54,270 nucleotides of DNA from Mycobacterium persicum (GTDB lineage: Bacteria; Actinomycetota; Actinomycetes; Mycobacteriales; Mycobacteriaceae). The notes under the pieces were generated by a model that was given only the letters and a program-made list of their open reading frames with translations, searched no databases and was not told the origin of the DNA. Within the stretch, counting starts at the first letter, position 1. Each line of letters starts with the position of its first letter. The stretch lies in assembly GCF_002086675.1 (NCBI RefSeq), contig NZ_MVIF01000028.1:1-54270 (forward strand), written 5' to 3'. The translations under genes were made by a program, and so were the position numbers. This document shows, piece after piece, positions 18,002 through 28,929 of this stretch.

Positions 18002-18295
18002 CTAGACCTCGTACAGCTTTCGGTAGGCTTCACGCGCACAAGTTCGCAATTGTTCATCATCTAAACCGCCCGCCCTCTCCCGTAACCCGGGATCCGCGGC
18101 GTAGTCATCGACATCGGCGAATAATCTGTCGAGTATGTTGAATTCCGTGCCAGGAACTTGATCTCCGTCGTTCTTGAATACCATAAAATACAATGATTGA
18201 AACTCTGGTGCTGTGATCTCACGATTGATGAATCTAACTATCAGGTCTCGATATTTTGCAATCATACGCTCAACCGATGCACTATCGCGAAACAT
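18002..18295 (-). CDS. Colicin D-type immunity protein
   Basis: This 97-residue, mostly helical, acidic protein resembles the colicin D immunity family, with the pattern LIVRFINREITAPEFQSLYF followed by an acidic FKNDGDQ. Such proteins bind and block tRNase toxins. The ATG at 18295 overlaps the stop of the toxin-domain gene by one base (TGATG), the usual toxin-then-immunity order. The DNA is clearly AT-richer than its surroundings, suggesting recent transfer. Assignment is by recalled family pattern and gene pairing. Confidence 0.72.
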   Translation of the reverse strand: MFRDSASVERMIAKYRDLIVRFINREITAPEFQSLYFMVFKNDGDQVPGTEFNILDRLFADVDDYAADPGLRERAGGLDDEQLRTCAREAYRKLYEV

Positions 18296-18702
18296 CAATC
18301 GCCGCCCAACTTCCCCTCGTTCAGCACATATGCAGCTTGTTCATAATTTAATCTCCAGCCCGATATAAATCTTCCATCCGGAGTCTGAATGACACACAAT
18401 CCGGACTTCGGATTATAGTCTATTATAGCAGGCTGACCACGGTAGGTGCCCTGGATGTGCATGGTAGCAGGATCATTTACTACTTGTTTCACAGCTCGGT
18501 CGAACGCGTCGAATCCGGCGCGCCCGCGGGAATCTGTCACGCCAAAATCTTTTGCATGATAATACTTGCGTTCCATTTGACCAAGGTCGGTCTGCAATGG
18601 GATTCGCGTCGCTTGCAGCGACGGCGGGCAAGCAATTGCGCCCGACCCTGGTTGTGCAATTGCACGCGGGGACAAGCAAATGGCGTCTAGGGATATGTAC
18701 AT
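18295..18702 (-). CDS. Orphan colicin D-like tRNase toxin domain, probably the 3' end of a polymorphic toxin
   Basis: The last about 95 residues match the colicin D nuclease fold. KYYHAKDFG carries the catalytic-type Lys and His, and GRFISGWRLN carries the Ser-Gly-Trp seen at the active site of colicin D, which cleaves arginine tRNAs. The usual large translocation or secretion domain is absent. The frame reaches 18777 and runs into vapB on the opposite strand, so the toxin is truncated or reduced to a cassette. An internal ATG at 18576 would give a bare toxin domain. The immunity gene overlaps its stop. The upstream boundary is uncertain. Confidence 0.68.
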   Translation of the reverse strand: MYISLDAICLSPRAIAQPGSGAIACPPSLQATRIPLQTDLGQMERKYYHAKDFGVTDSRGRAGFDAFDRAVKQVVNDPATMHIQGTYRGQPAIIDYNPKSGLCVIQTPDGRFISGWRLNYEQAAYVLNEGKLGGD

Positions 18703-18724
18703 ATCGGATTGATAGTATGTACGC

Positions 18725-18952
18725 ATGCGGAAACGGACGACGATCGAGATCGACGAGGACCTCCTGACGCGGGCCAAGCGCGCCCTGGGCTGCGCGACGA
18801 CTCGGGCGACCGTCGAAGAGGCCCTGCGGAGAGCCGCCGCCGAAGCAGAACATGCGCAGGACGAGCGAGCGGCTCAGCAACGGCGTTACTTCACCCGGCT
18901 CGCCAGCCACGTCGACGAGAAGGTGCTCGGCTCGGAGGAGATGTGGCGCTAG
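18725..18952 (+). CDS. VapB family antitoxin
   Basis: This 75-residue antitoxin starts MRKRTTIEIDEDLL, the ribbon-helix-helix DNA-binding motif of VapB. A helical C-terminal tail presumably wraps the toxin. It would neutralise VapC and repress its own promoter. The vapC GTG at 18943 overlaps its 3' end by ten bases. It lies head to head with, and partly over, the colicin-type toxin frame on the other strand. Confidence 0.83.
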   Translation: MRKRTTIEIDEDLLTRAKRALGCATTRATVEEALRRAAAEAEHAQDERAAQQRRYFTRLASHVDEKVLGSEEMWR

Positions 18953-19345
18953 CAAATTGGATCCTCGACAAGAGCGCGGCGGCGCGTGCGTCCGATCCCG
19001 TCATCGGCAGCCAGCTCGCGGAACTGGCCGGGGCGGTTGTTCATCTGCCTCGTCGGGGAGCTCGAGCAGCTCTACTCCGCCCGCTCGGCCCGCCATTACG
19101 ACCAGCTGCAGGCCGAGCTGAGCGCTAGCTTCGACATTGTGGCGGCGCCACCTGACGTCCTGGAGCGAGCGATGGCGCTCCAGCGTGACCTCGCTCATCA
19201 CCACGGAATGTGGCACCGCACCCCGATCCCGGACCTGATGATTGCTGAGACGGCTGTCTATCACGGCCTCGGCGTGGTGCACGTTGACCGTGACTACGCG
19301 CGGATCGCCGAAGTCCGGCCACTGACCGTCCGCCGCCTCGGCTAG
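18943..19345 (+). pseudogene. VapC PIN-domain toxin, frameshifted
   Basis: The toxin begins at GTG 18943 (VALANWILDKSA, first PIN aspartate) and reads to about ELAG, where a run of four G at 19030-19033 carries one base too many. Coding continues in the next frame: RLFICLVGELEQL (Glu), then IPDLMIAE and VDRDYARIAE (further acidic residues), ending at 19345. Restoring the frame gives a normal protein of about 134 residues with all PIN acidic positions. As written, translation would end early in the wrong frame. It is either a real inactivating indel or a homopolymer sequencing error. Confidence 0.82.
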
Positions 19346-19495
19346 AGGCCGTCGAACGACGGTGGTGAGGTTTCGGCGCCGCCGTTGTCGTGCGATCGCA
19401 GGCTACGCCCCGCCGACTCGTGACTTTTGCCTCTACTGGTCATAGGTTCGGCGGTGATCGCATCAATAGTGACTGCAGACACTAAGGAGACGGCG

Positions 19496-19777
19496 ATGAC
19501 CGACAACGCCAACTGCGCCAAGTCCTGCCATGTCGATGTGTTGATCGAGGAGCGCGACGAGCGAACCCGGGCCAAGGCGCGACTGGTCTGGGGCGATCAC
19601 ACACTGGTCGGTGTCGGCTTGGCCCGACTCGACCCGGCCGACGAGCCGGTGGCCGAGATCGGCGACGAACTCGCGATCGCGCGGGCCTTGACGGATCTGG
19701 CGAACCAGCTGTTCGCGGTGACGTCGGCCGACATCCAGGCCAGCACGCACCAGCCGGTCACGGGTCTGCACCACTGA
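19496..19777 (+). CDS. DUF1876 protein, Rv1738/Rv2632c family (dormancy-associated)
   Basis: This 93-residue protein is very close to M. tuberculosis Rv1738 and Rv2632c. The conserved core reads RTRAKARLVW, then LVGVGLARL, EIGDELAIARAL and a C-terminal THQP. Rv1738 is strongly induced by hypoxia through DosR and resembles ribosome hibernation factors in fold. The ATG at 19496 follows AAGGAGA; an upstream in-frame start would add about 23 non-conserved residues. A weak DosR-like sequence lies at about 19469-19482. It opens the dormancy-type part of the window. Confidence 0.87.
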   Translation: MTDNANCAKSCHVDVLIEERDERTRAKARLVWGDHTLVGVGLARLDPADEPVAEIGDELAIARALTDLANQLFAVTSADIQASTHQPVTGLHH

Positions 19778-19810
19778 GTTGCCGGCGACTCACGTTCCGG
19801 AGCAACCGCC

Positions 19811-21142
19811 TCAGGGCCCGCTGACGGCGAGGTGCTCGAGGAACCAGTCGCGCGCCAGGGTCGCCGCACGTTCCAGTGTGCCCGGTTCTTCGAAGAGGTG
19901 AGTGGCGCCGGGAACCACCGCCAGTTCGCACACGGCCGGGATCGCCGCCTGAGCCTGCCGATTCAGTTCGAGGACCAGTTCGTCGCGGCCACCGACAATC
20001 AACAGGGTGGGCGTGTGTACGTCGCGGAGCGCATCGCCCGCCAGATCGGGCCGCCCGCCACGGGACACCACCGCCGCGACCTTGACCCCGGGATGTGCGG
20101 CGGCAACCAGAGCCGCGCCGGCCCCGGTGCTGGCCCCGAAAAAACCGACCGGCAGTGAAGCGGTGTCGGGCTGGCCGGCCAGCCAGCCGGTGACGTCGAC
20201 CAGTCGCCGGGCGAGCAGGCCGATGTCAAAAACGTTGGCGCGGTGGCGTTCTTCCTCGGGCGTCAGCAAGTCGAGCAGCAGGGTGGCCAGCCCGGCCCGG
20301 TTGAGGACCTCGGCGACGTATCGATTGCGCGGGCTGTGTCGGCTGCTTCCGCTGCCGTGAGCGAAAACGACGACGCCGCCGGGGTGTTCGGGAATGGTCA
20401 GCCGCCCGGCCACCGATACCGGTCCGGCAGTCACCCGGACCTCCTCGTCGCGCGGCGGCGGGTCACCGGCTTCGCTGACGGCGCCGAATTCGGCGCGGGC
20501 GCGATGCAGCAGCGCCACCACCTCGTCGTCGGAGGTCTGGGTGAAGTTGCGGTATCCCTGGCCGACCGCGAAGTAGGGCACCGGTGTTTCCAGGCACACC
20601 ACCTCGTCGGCGTACCCGGCAAAACGTTGGGCGATGTCCGTCGCTCCGATGGGAACGGCCAGAATCACCCGGCTCGCCCGCTGCGCACGGGCTACCTGGC
20701 AGGCGGCCTGCGCGGTGGCTCCGGTCGCGACGCCGTCGTCGACGATCACCGCGATGCGCCCGTCGAGCGCGACCGGGACGTGGTCGCCGCGGAAGCGTTC
20801 CGCTCGGCGTTGCAGTTCGGCCCGCTGGGTGGTCTCCACCGCGGCCATTTCCCGGTCGGTGAGGTGTGCCTCGCGCACCACGTCGTCGTTGATGACCCGC
20901 ACATCGCCTTCCCCGATGGCGCCGAACGCGAGCTCGGAGTGCGCCGGCACGCCGAGCTTGCGCACTAGGAGCACGTCGAGGGGAGCGTGCAGCGCCCGGG
21001 CAACTTCGAAGGCCACCGGAACACCGCCTCGCGGCAGACCCAGCACCACCACGTGGTGACCTCGTAAGAATTCCAGACGGCGCGACAATTGCCGGCCGGC
21101 GTCGGCGCGATCCGCGAACTGCCTCATATTTTGAGTGTCCAT
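19811..21142 (-). CDS. Phosphoribosyltransferase-dienelactone hydrolase fusion, Rv0571c-like
   Basis: This protein of about 443 residues has two domains. Residues about 15-215 are a type I phosphoribosyltransferase with the PRPP loop VIVDDGVATGATA. Residues about 235-443 are an alpha/beta hydrolase with FAHGSGSSRHSPRN, the nucleophile region GFFGASTGAGAAL and a terminal His in GATHLFEE. This architecture and length match Rv0571c, a DosR regulon member. Possible starts are ATG 21142, ATG 21127 and GTG 21169; the last has an AGGGAC element upstream. The function of the fusion is not established. Confidence 0.85.
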   Translation of the reverse strand: MDTQNMRQFADRADAGRQLSRRLEFLRGHHVVVLGLPRGGVPVAFEVARALHAPLDVLLVRKLGVPAHSELAFGAIGEGDVRVINDDVVREAHLTDREMAAVETTQRAELQRRAERFRGDHVPVALDGRIAVIVDDGVATGATAQAACQVARAQRASRVILAVPIGATDIAQRFAGYADEVVCLETPVPYFAVGQGYRNFTQTSDDEVVALLHRARAEFGAVSEAGDPPPRDEEVRVTAGPVSVAGRLTIPEHPGGVVVFAHGSGSSRHSPRNRYVAEVLNRAGLATLLLDLLTPEEERHRANVFDIGLLARRLVDVTGWLAGQPDTASLPVGFFGASTGAGAALVAAAHPGVKVAAVVSRGGRPDLAGDALRDVHTPTLLIVGGRDELVLELNRQAQAAIPAVCELAVVPGATHLFEEPGTLERAATLARDWFLEHLAVSGP

Positions 21143-21159
21143 TGCCTGACGGGTTGCCG

Positions 21160-21179
21160 GTACGGCCACAGGTCCCTAA
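21160..21179 (-). promoter_or_regulatory. Weak DosR-like half-site
   Basis: The right half of the DosR palindrome is recognisable as GGTCCCTAA; the left half is poor (about 12 of 20 positions). It lies immediately upstream of the ATG starts of the Rv0571c-like gene. Support is modest. Confidence 0.3.
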
Positions 21180-21319
21180 TTGTCGGGTTTCTTCCGCAGT
21201 CCTCGGCGCCGCAGCCGGCAGGTGGGATCGTTCGTCGTGGTCGGGCCCCGTCACGGTCCTCACCGCGCACATACGAAATTGGGGGATCCAGCGACTAACC
21301 AAAATGCGCTCGGATAGTC

Positions 21320-23943
<2,624 letters not shown>

Positions 23944-25044
23944 CTAGCCGGCGCCCGCCGCGATCACCTGGTCCACCTCGCGGGCACGGTCGGCCATCTC
24001 GGCGTGTGCCTTGTCCAGCGCGTCGGCCTGATCCTCATCGGCCTTCATCAGCGCTTCGATGTTGAAGCCGGCCATGTCGAGTACACCCATGTCCCGGAAG
24101 GCCTGCTGCACCTTGTCGCCCCACAGCCCAATGTCCTTGACTATCGGCACGATTCGGCTGAACAGGTGCGAGCGGAATTGGATCATCAGCGGCGACGTGT
24201 CAACCCACTCGGCGCACGTCTGGACGTCCATGCCGAGAGTCTCGAAAACCTCCTCGCCGCGGAACCGGTCGCGCATCAGGTAGCAGGCGTCCACGACGAA
24301 CTCTTCGCGCTCGCCTCGCTCGGCCTCGGTCAGCGCGGAGTAGTAGTCCTTCAGCGAGATCCGTCCGAAGGCGACATGCCGGGCCTCGTCCTGCATGACG
24401 TAGGCCAGCAACTGCTTGGCCAGCGAGTCCGGCGCCGCCATGTCACGCAGCACCCCGAACGCGGCGAGCGCGAGCCCTTCGATCAAGACCTGCATCCCGA
24501 GGTAGGGCATGTCCCAGCGAGAGTCGCGCAGGGTGTCCTCCAGCAGCGCGGTCAGGTGCTTGTTGATCGGGTAGACCAGGTCTACCTTGTCCTGCAGGAA
24601 CCGCGAGAAGGCCTCGACGTGCCGGGCCTCGTCCATGGTCTGGGTGGCCGCATAGAACTTTGCGTCCAGGTCCGGGACGACCTCGACGATCTTGGCGGCG
24701 CACACCATCGCGCCCTGCTCGCCGTGCAAGAACTGCGAGAACTGCCACGCCTGGAAGTGGTGGCGCATCTCGGCGCGACGTGCGTCGTCTGCGGCGTCCC
24801 ACATCGGGCTGCCGAACAGCGGATGGAACTCGTCGGGCAGTCCCACTGGGTTGTGCGGGTCGACGTCTTGCGCCCAGTCGATGCGCGACTGGGCATCCCA
24901 CTGCTTGTCCTTTCCCTTCTGGTACAGGGAAAGCAGCCGGGCCCGTCCTTCGTCGTACTCCCAGGTGAAGCGTGCGTCGCCGACGCTGGGGACCTCCCAG
25001 GAGTACGGCGCGGGCACGTCTGTGTACTTGTCTCTCGTGCTCAT
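23944..25044 (-). CDS. Ferritin-like diiron protein, possible oxygenase
   Basis: This 366-residue helical protein has two E-x-x-H diiron motifs in a ferritin-like arrangement, TMDEARHVEAF (about residue 138) and MQDEARHVAFG (about 218), plus an upstream glutamate in HGEQGAM and a further one in IEGLAL. This suggests an AurF/R2-like oxygenase or oxidase. Substrate not recognisable. Its stop codon abuts the stop of the monooxygenase-esterase gene on the other strand, with no gap. The upstream palindromes at 25071-25089 suggest repressor control. Confidence 0.78.
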   Translation of the reverse strand: MSTRDKYTDVPAPYSWEVPSVGDARFTWEYDEGRARLLSLYQKGKDKQWDAQSRIDWAQDVDPHNPVGLPDEFHPLFGSPMWDAADDARRAEMRHHFQAWQFSQFLHGEQGAMVCAAKIVEVVPDLDAKFYAATQTMDEARHVEAFSRFLQDKVDLVYPINKHLTALLEDTLRDSRWDMPYLGMQVLIEGLALAAFGVLRDMAAPDSLAKQLLAYVMQDEARHVAFGRISLKDYYSALTEAERGEREEFVVDACYLMRDRFRGEEVFETLGMDVQTCAEWVDTSPLMIQFRSHLFSRIVPIVKDIGLWGDKVQQAFRDMGVLDMAGFNIEALMKADEDQADALDKAHAEMADRAREVDQVIAAGAG

Positions 25045-25070
25045 GAGTTTGCCGCCTTTCCGGCCCGGCG

Positions 25071-25089
25071 TGACCAGTGGTCATATGAC
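25071..25089 (-). promoter_or_regulatory. Overlapping palindromes upstream of the diiron protein gene
   Basis: TGACCAGTGGTCA is a 5-3-5 inverted repeat (25071-25083). It overlaps the perfect ten-base palindrome GTCATATGAC (25080-25089). They lie 27-45 bases upstream of the ATG at 25044, a typical operator position. The cognate regulator is unknown. Confidence 0.45.
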
Positions 25090-25164
25090 GAGTATCACAT
25101 TGCACCTGCGTTCGGCGGCGCGTCAAGCCTGCCGGGCGGTTTAACGGACCGCGGCCGGCGCCCG

Positions 25165-26289
25165 CTACGAACTCTGCCCGGCCAGCCTTTCGGTCGCGGC
25201 ATATCGAAGCAGCGCGCCCACACCGTCGGCGGGCGTCAGCCGGTCGTCGGCGCGCACCAGCGACGCGTCAACCGCGATCGCGGCAAACGGCAATGCTTCG
25301 TCCGCCCGAACCACCCGTGCCACCGGCTCACCCAGTTCGGACAACGCGTCGGCATCGGGAGCGACCGTCGTCCGCGCCGCGCCGGTGACCACCGTGGTGT
25401 CGCCAAGCTCGCCGATGATCAGGGTGTCGACGTCGCCGTCACGCAGCGCCGCGCACACCGCGGCCACCCCTTCGGCGGCCAGCCCCGAACCACGTCCCAG
25501 CTGCGCCTGGAAACGCTCCGCGACCTCGGTCAGCTCGGCGGATCGCCGGCGGGCGAACTCCGCTGCCGTCAAGTCGCGGATCTCGTCCTCGCTGATGCCG
25601 CTGGTGCGGGCTCCGGCATGCAATTGCGACACCCGCCGCGCCACCCGCTGCGGCAATGCCGAAACCAGGTCGGAGCGCGAACGGACCTCGCCGCAGACGA
25701 ACACCACCTCGGGGTCGGTTTCGTCGACGAGCCGGGTGAGGTGGTCGGCGACGGCGCGGCAGTTCATCCGGATGGCTTCCTCGGTCGTGTGCTGCAGATC
25801 TCCGTAGCCGTTCCAGCCCGCCGTGACCGGCTTGTGGACCGGGTAGCCGCCGCCGTCGATGCTGGTGGAACTGAAGGTGTCGCCGCGGTACAGCCGGACG
25901 TCGGCCCCGGTGTGGTCCACTGCAGCGAAAACATATGTGGGCCGCAGCATTTCGCGGTCGATCAACGGCACCAGATAGGGGTAATCGGACAGCCGGACCA
26001 CGGTCATCGGGGGCGGGCTGAGGAGTTGCTCGTTGACCAGCACCTGGTCGCTGGTCGCGATGACCGCGCGGCCGCGACGGCCCACGGCCGGTCGATGGTG
26101 CAGCACCGCGTCTTCGAGCTTGCCGACGAGTTCCGCGGCTGCCCGCAGCTCCTCGAGATGCCGACGGATATCCCGCCATTTCGCCTCGAGTTGCCCGGCG
26201 GCATCGGCGGTGTCGTGGGAATCGTCGAAATACACCGAGGCAACCGGACCTTCGGCCGTTACCAGCCATCGGAGGCGTTCTGATCGCAT
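25165..26289 (-). CDS. Rv2629 family protein (release factor/Vms1-like fold, dormancy-associated)
   Basis: This 374-residue protein is collinear with M. tuberculosis Rv2629. Shared stretches include RSERLRWLV at the start, ASVYFDDSHDT, RLSDYPYLVPLID, AGWNGYGDLQHTTEEAIR and LPFAAIAV. Rv2629 belongs to the DosR regulon, and the family resembles the eRF1/Vms1 group. The ATG at 26289 is preferred over one six bases upstream because it gives the family N-terminus. It lies 57 bases downstream of the FadD gene on the same strand. In M. tuberculosis the adjacent gene is Rv2628; here FadD sits between them. Confidence 0.88.
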   Translation of the reverse strand: MRSERLRWLVTAEGPVASVYFDDSHDTADAAGQLEAKWRDIRRHLEELRAAAELVGKLEDAVLHHRPAVGRRGRAVIATSDQVLVNEQLLSPPPMTVVRLSDYPYLVPLIDREMLRPTYVFAAVDHTGADVRLYRGDTFSSTSIDGGGYPVHKPVTAGWNGYGDLQHTTEEAIRMNCRAVADHLTRLVDETDPEVVFVCGEVRSRSDLVSALPQRVARRVSQLHAGARTSGISEDEIRDLTAAEFARRRSAELTEVAERFQAQLGRGSGLAAEGVAAVCAALRDGDVDTLIIGELGDTTVVTGAARTTVAPDADALSELGEPVARVVRADEALPFAAIAVDASLVRADDRLTPADGVGALLRYAATERLAGQSS

Positions 26290-26346
26290 GCCCACCTTCT
26301 TCGTTATGTCGTCGTGATACCTACCCGCGGTTTGCCTATGCGGCGA

Positions 26347-28188
26347 TCAGTCTTGGTACAGAGCCGCTATCTGGTCGGCGGACTTGCCGACGACCACCTT
26401 GCGGCGCAGCTTCATGCTCGGCGTCAGGTCACCGGATTCGATGGAGAGCTCGCGATCGAGGATGGTGAATTTCTTGATCTGCTCCCAGCGATTCAGTTCC
26501 GCGTTGAGCATGTCGATGTATCCCGCGATCAGGGTGCGCGTCCGATCGTCGCCGGCGATTTCGGCGAATGATCGGCCGGCCAACCCGTGTTTGGCCGCAC
26601 AATCGGTGATCGCCTCGCGGTCCAGGCTGACCAGTGCCACGCAGTAGGGCTTGGCTTCGCCGATGACGATGAGTTCGCCCACATACGGACACAGACCCTT
26701 GAACCGCACTTCGATCGCCGAAGGTGCCACGTATTTGCCCTGGGAGGTCTTGAACATGTCCTTCTTGCGGTCGGTGATCCGCAAGTAGCCGTCGGCGTCG
26801 ACCTCACCGATGTCGCCGGTGTGGAACCACCCGTCCTGGTCGAGTGCCTCGGCGGTCGCCTCGGGAAGATCGTGGTAGGAGGTCATCAAACCCGGTCCCC
26901 TGAGCAGGATTTCGCCGTCACCGGCGATCCTGACCTCGGTAGCGGGGAACGGCCAGCCGACCGTGCCGAACCGATATGCGTGCGGGCGGTTGATGAACGA
27001 CGCGGCAGCGGTCTCGGTCAGCCCGTATCCCTCGAGCACGGTGATGCCGATCGCGTCGAACCACTGCGCGACGTTGCGGTCCAGGGCGGCGGCCGCGGAC
27101 ACAAAAAACCGGATCCGGCCGCCGAAGCGCTCACGGATGGTGGCGAACACCAGCCGGTCGGCCAGCTTGTATGCCAATAGGGCGGCTCGCGACGGTTTGC
27201 GGCCCGCTTGCCTGGCCGCCGAGACCTTCAACCCGACCCCCATCGACCACCCGAAAACCGTTCTCTTGAACCGGCTTTGCTCGGCCACCAGTTGCTCGAT
27301 GCGGGCATGGGCCTTTTCGAAGATCCGGGGTGCGGCGCCCATGACGGTGGGATGCAGCACGGCGAGATTGTCGACGATCTTTTCGACGCGCCCGTCGATG
27401 GCGGTGGTGAAGCCGATCGATAGCGGCAGCGCCAGCATCACCTTGCCGAAGGCGTGGGCCAGCGGCAGCCACAGGAAGTTCAGGTCGTCGGGGCCCAGCA
27501 CGTTGAGGGCGTCGATGGCCGCGGCGGTGTATGTCCAGGCCCCGTGGGTCAGCCGCACCCCCTTGGGCCGCCCGGTGGTGCCCGAGGTGTAGATCAGGCT
27601 GGCAAGCTGGTCGGAACCGACGGCCGCCACCCGCTCCTCGACGGCGTTGGGGGAGTCGGCCAGCAGTTGCTTACCCAGCTGCTCCAGGTCGGCGAAGGTG
27701 ATCACCCAGTCGCCGTCACCGTTGCCGTCGATGATCACGACCTTGCTCACCGCAGGCAGTTCGGCGCGATGCGCGAGCAACTTGTCGACCTGTTTCTGGT
27801 CCTCGGCGACCACGATCCGGCTGCCGGAGTTGGCGACGATGTAGGCGACGTCGGGGGCGATGGTCGTCGGGTAGACGGTGGTGGTCGCGGCGCCGGCACA
27901 CATCACCGCGAAGTCGGTGAGCACCCACTCGTATCGCGTCGAGCTGGCAAGCGCTACCCGGTCCTCGGCGGCGATCCCGAGCGAGATCAGCCCCGCGGCG
28001 AGGTGGCGCACCCGCTCACCGACCTGCTCCCAGGTGACGCTCTCCCAGCCGTGATTGTGTGGATAGCGGAAGGCCTCCGCGTGGGGGGTGGCGGCCACCC
28101 GGTCGAGGAACATCCTCGCCACCGACGGCGGCCGGCTCTCGATCTTGGAGAAATCGGGCCTCTCCAGCGAGGCGAGTGCGGTGTTCAT
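26347..28188 (-). CDS. Long-chain acyl-CoA synthetase (FadD15-like)
   Basis: This 613-residue ANL-superfamily enzyme has the P-loop YTSGTTGRPKGV (about residues 205-216), GYGLTETAAAS (about 400), HTGDIGEVDADGYLRITDRKKD and the C-terminal Lys region near TPSMKLRR. It activates fatty acids to acyl-CoA through an acyl-adenylate. Length and the long C-terminal domain match bacterial long-chain AMP-dependent synthetases such as FadD15. A DosR-like box lies 120 bases upstream of the ATG, in the gap after the Rv2628-like gene. Acyl-CoA supply for the nearby triacylglycerol synthases is a reasonable role. Confidence 0.9.
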   Translation of the reverse strand: MNTALASLERPDFSKIESRPPSVARMFLDRVAATPHAEAFRYPHNHGWESVTWEQVGERVRHLAAGLISLGIAAEDRVALASSTRYEWVLTDFAVMCAGAATTTVYPTTIAPDVAYIVANSGSRIVVAEDQKQVDKLLAHRAELPAVSKVVIIDGNGDGDWVITFADLEQLGKQLLADSPNAVEERVAAVGSDQLASLIYTSGTTGRPKGVRLTHGAWTYTAAAIDALNVLGPDDLNFLWLPLAHAFGKVMLALPLSIGFTTAIDGRVEKIVDNLAVLHPTVMGAAPRIFEKAHARIEQLVAEQSRFKRTVFGWSMGVGLKVSAARQAGRKPSRAALLAYKLADRLVFATIRERFGGRIRFFVSAAAALDRNVAQWFDAIGITVLEGYGLTETAAASFINRPHAYRFGTVGWPFPATEVRIAGDGEILLRGPGLMTSYHDLPEATAEALDQDGWFHTGDIGEVDADGYLRITDRKKDMFKTSQGKYVAPSAIEVRFKGLCPYVGELIVIGEAKPYCVALVSLDREAITDCAAKHGLAGRSFAEIAGDDRTRTLIAGYIDMLNAELNRWEQIKKFTILDRELSIESGDLTPSMKLRRKVVVGKSADQIAALYQD

Positions 28189-28307
28189 GACGAAAATCCC
28201 TTCTCGCCCAAAGGAATCAACTCTGATTGGTTAGCGAAGTGGTGCATGACGATCTCTTCTGTTGCGCCTTGAATACATCCGATGCTGGTGCGGTTGCCCG
28301 GGCAGGT

Positions 28308-28327
28308 ATAGGGACCAAAGTCATCCA
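28308..28327 (-). promoter_or_regulatory. DosR-like box upstream of the fadD-type gene
   Basis: GGGACCAAAGTCAT matches the 14-base core GGGACTWWAGTCCC at 11 positions. It is 120 bases upstream of the acyl-CoA synthetase ATG at 28188 and just after the stop of the Rv2628-like gene. Identified by eye against the published consensus. Confidence 0.5.
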
Positions 28328-28367
28328 GCCGGCGGCAATCGTCCCTTCAGCAGTCAGCGGCCCGGGT

Positions 28368-28619
28368 TCAGGCCGCGATGCTCACCTGAATGGACAGGCA
28401 TTCGCCGATGGCATAGGCCGTCGGCCAGTCGCCGGTACGCACCGCGCACGCCAGGTCGTCGACCAACGACGTTTGGACGCCCAATTCCGACAGCCAGCCG
28501 GCCACCGTGGCCGTGATCTCGTTCGCGGTTACCCGGGCAGTACGTCCGTCGTGCAGGCGGTCGGTCACCTGATAGATCGTCGTGACCTTGTGATGCCGCC
28601 AGATCGCTGCGTTCATCAT
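28368..28619 (-). CDS. Rv2628 family small protein (dormancy-associated)
   Basis: This 83-residue protein corresponds to the C-terminal 84 or so residues of M. tuberculosis Rv2628. Shared stretches are TIYQVTDR, HDGRTARV, EIT-TV-GWLSELG, VRTGDWP and AYAIGE. Rv2628 is a DosR regulon antigen of unknown function. The upstream part annotated in M. tuberculosis is not visible here, which supports the shorter start. Two adjacent ATG codons (28619, 28616) are available. A good DosR-like box lies about 135 bases upstream. Confidence 0.8.
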   Translation of the reverse strand: MMNAAIWRHHKVTTIYQVTDRLHDGRTARVTANEITATVAGWLSELGVQTSLVDDLACAVRTGDWPTAYAIGECLSIQVSIAA

Positions 28620-28741
28620 GGTCTCCCGGTTCTCCCGAGTTGGTCAGCTCGTCACCATCGATCTGACCACCGGCGCCTCCCCGGTCCTAGAGGCCAAGAG
28701 CACCGTTGCCGGTGTGCTTTGGTCGGTGTCCGGACCCGCCG

Positions 28742-28773
28742 AAGTCCCCGGCGGAAGGGACTTTCGGCCCAGG
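28742..28773 (-). promoter_or_regulatory. DosR-like box with adjacent half-site between the Rv2628-like gene and the acetyltransferase
   Basis: GGGACTTTCGGCCC (28757-28770) differs from the DosR core at two positions. A half-site AAGTCCCCGG lies immediately to its left (28742-28751). The pair is in the divergent region between 28619 (minus gene) and 28930 (plus gene), so it could serve either or both. Confidence 0.55.
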
Positions 28774-28929
28774 CCGTCGCCGGACCGGGCGAGTAGCGTT
28801 CTTCGATGTTGAGATGTTGGGGATGTCGGGAATGTTGGCCATGTCGTGTAACCGAGAAATGAGCGAGATGACTGCTCTAGCAACCGATTACCGCGCAGCT
28901 ACGCCGGCCGCGTTGGTGGGCGGGCCGCG

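Noticed and set aside
17631..18005. Short plus-strand frames after pcaB
   Set aside because: Poor codon usage, no ribosome binding site and no family resemblance.
24004..26283. 759-codon open frame on the plus strand
   Set aside because: It runs antisense through the diiron protein and Rv2629-like genes, both well supported; its translation has no recognisable fold.
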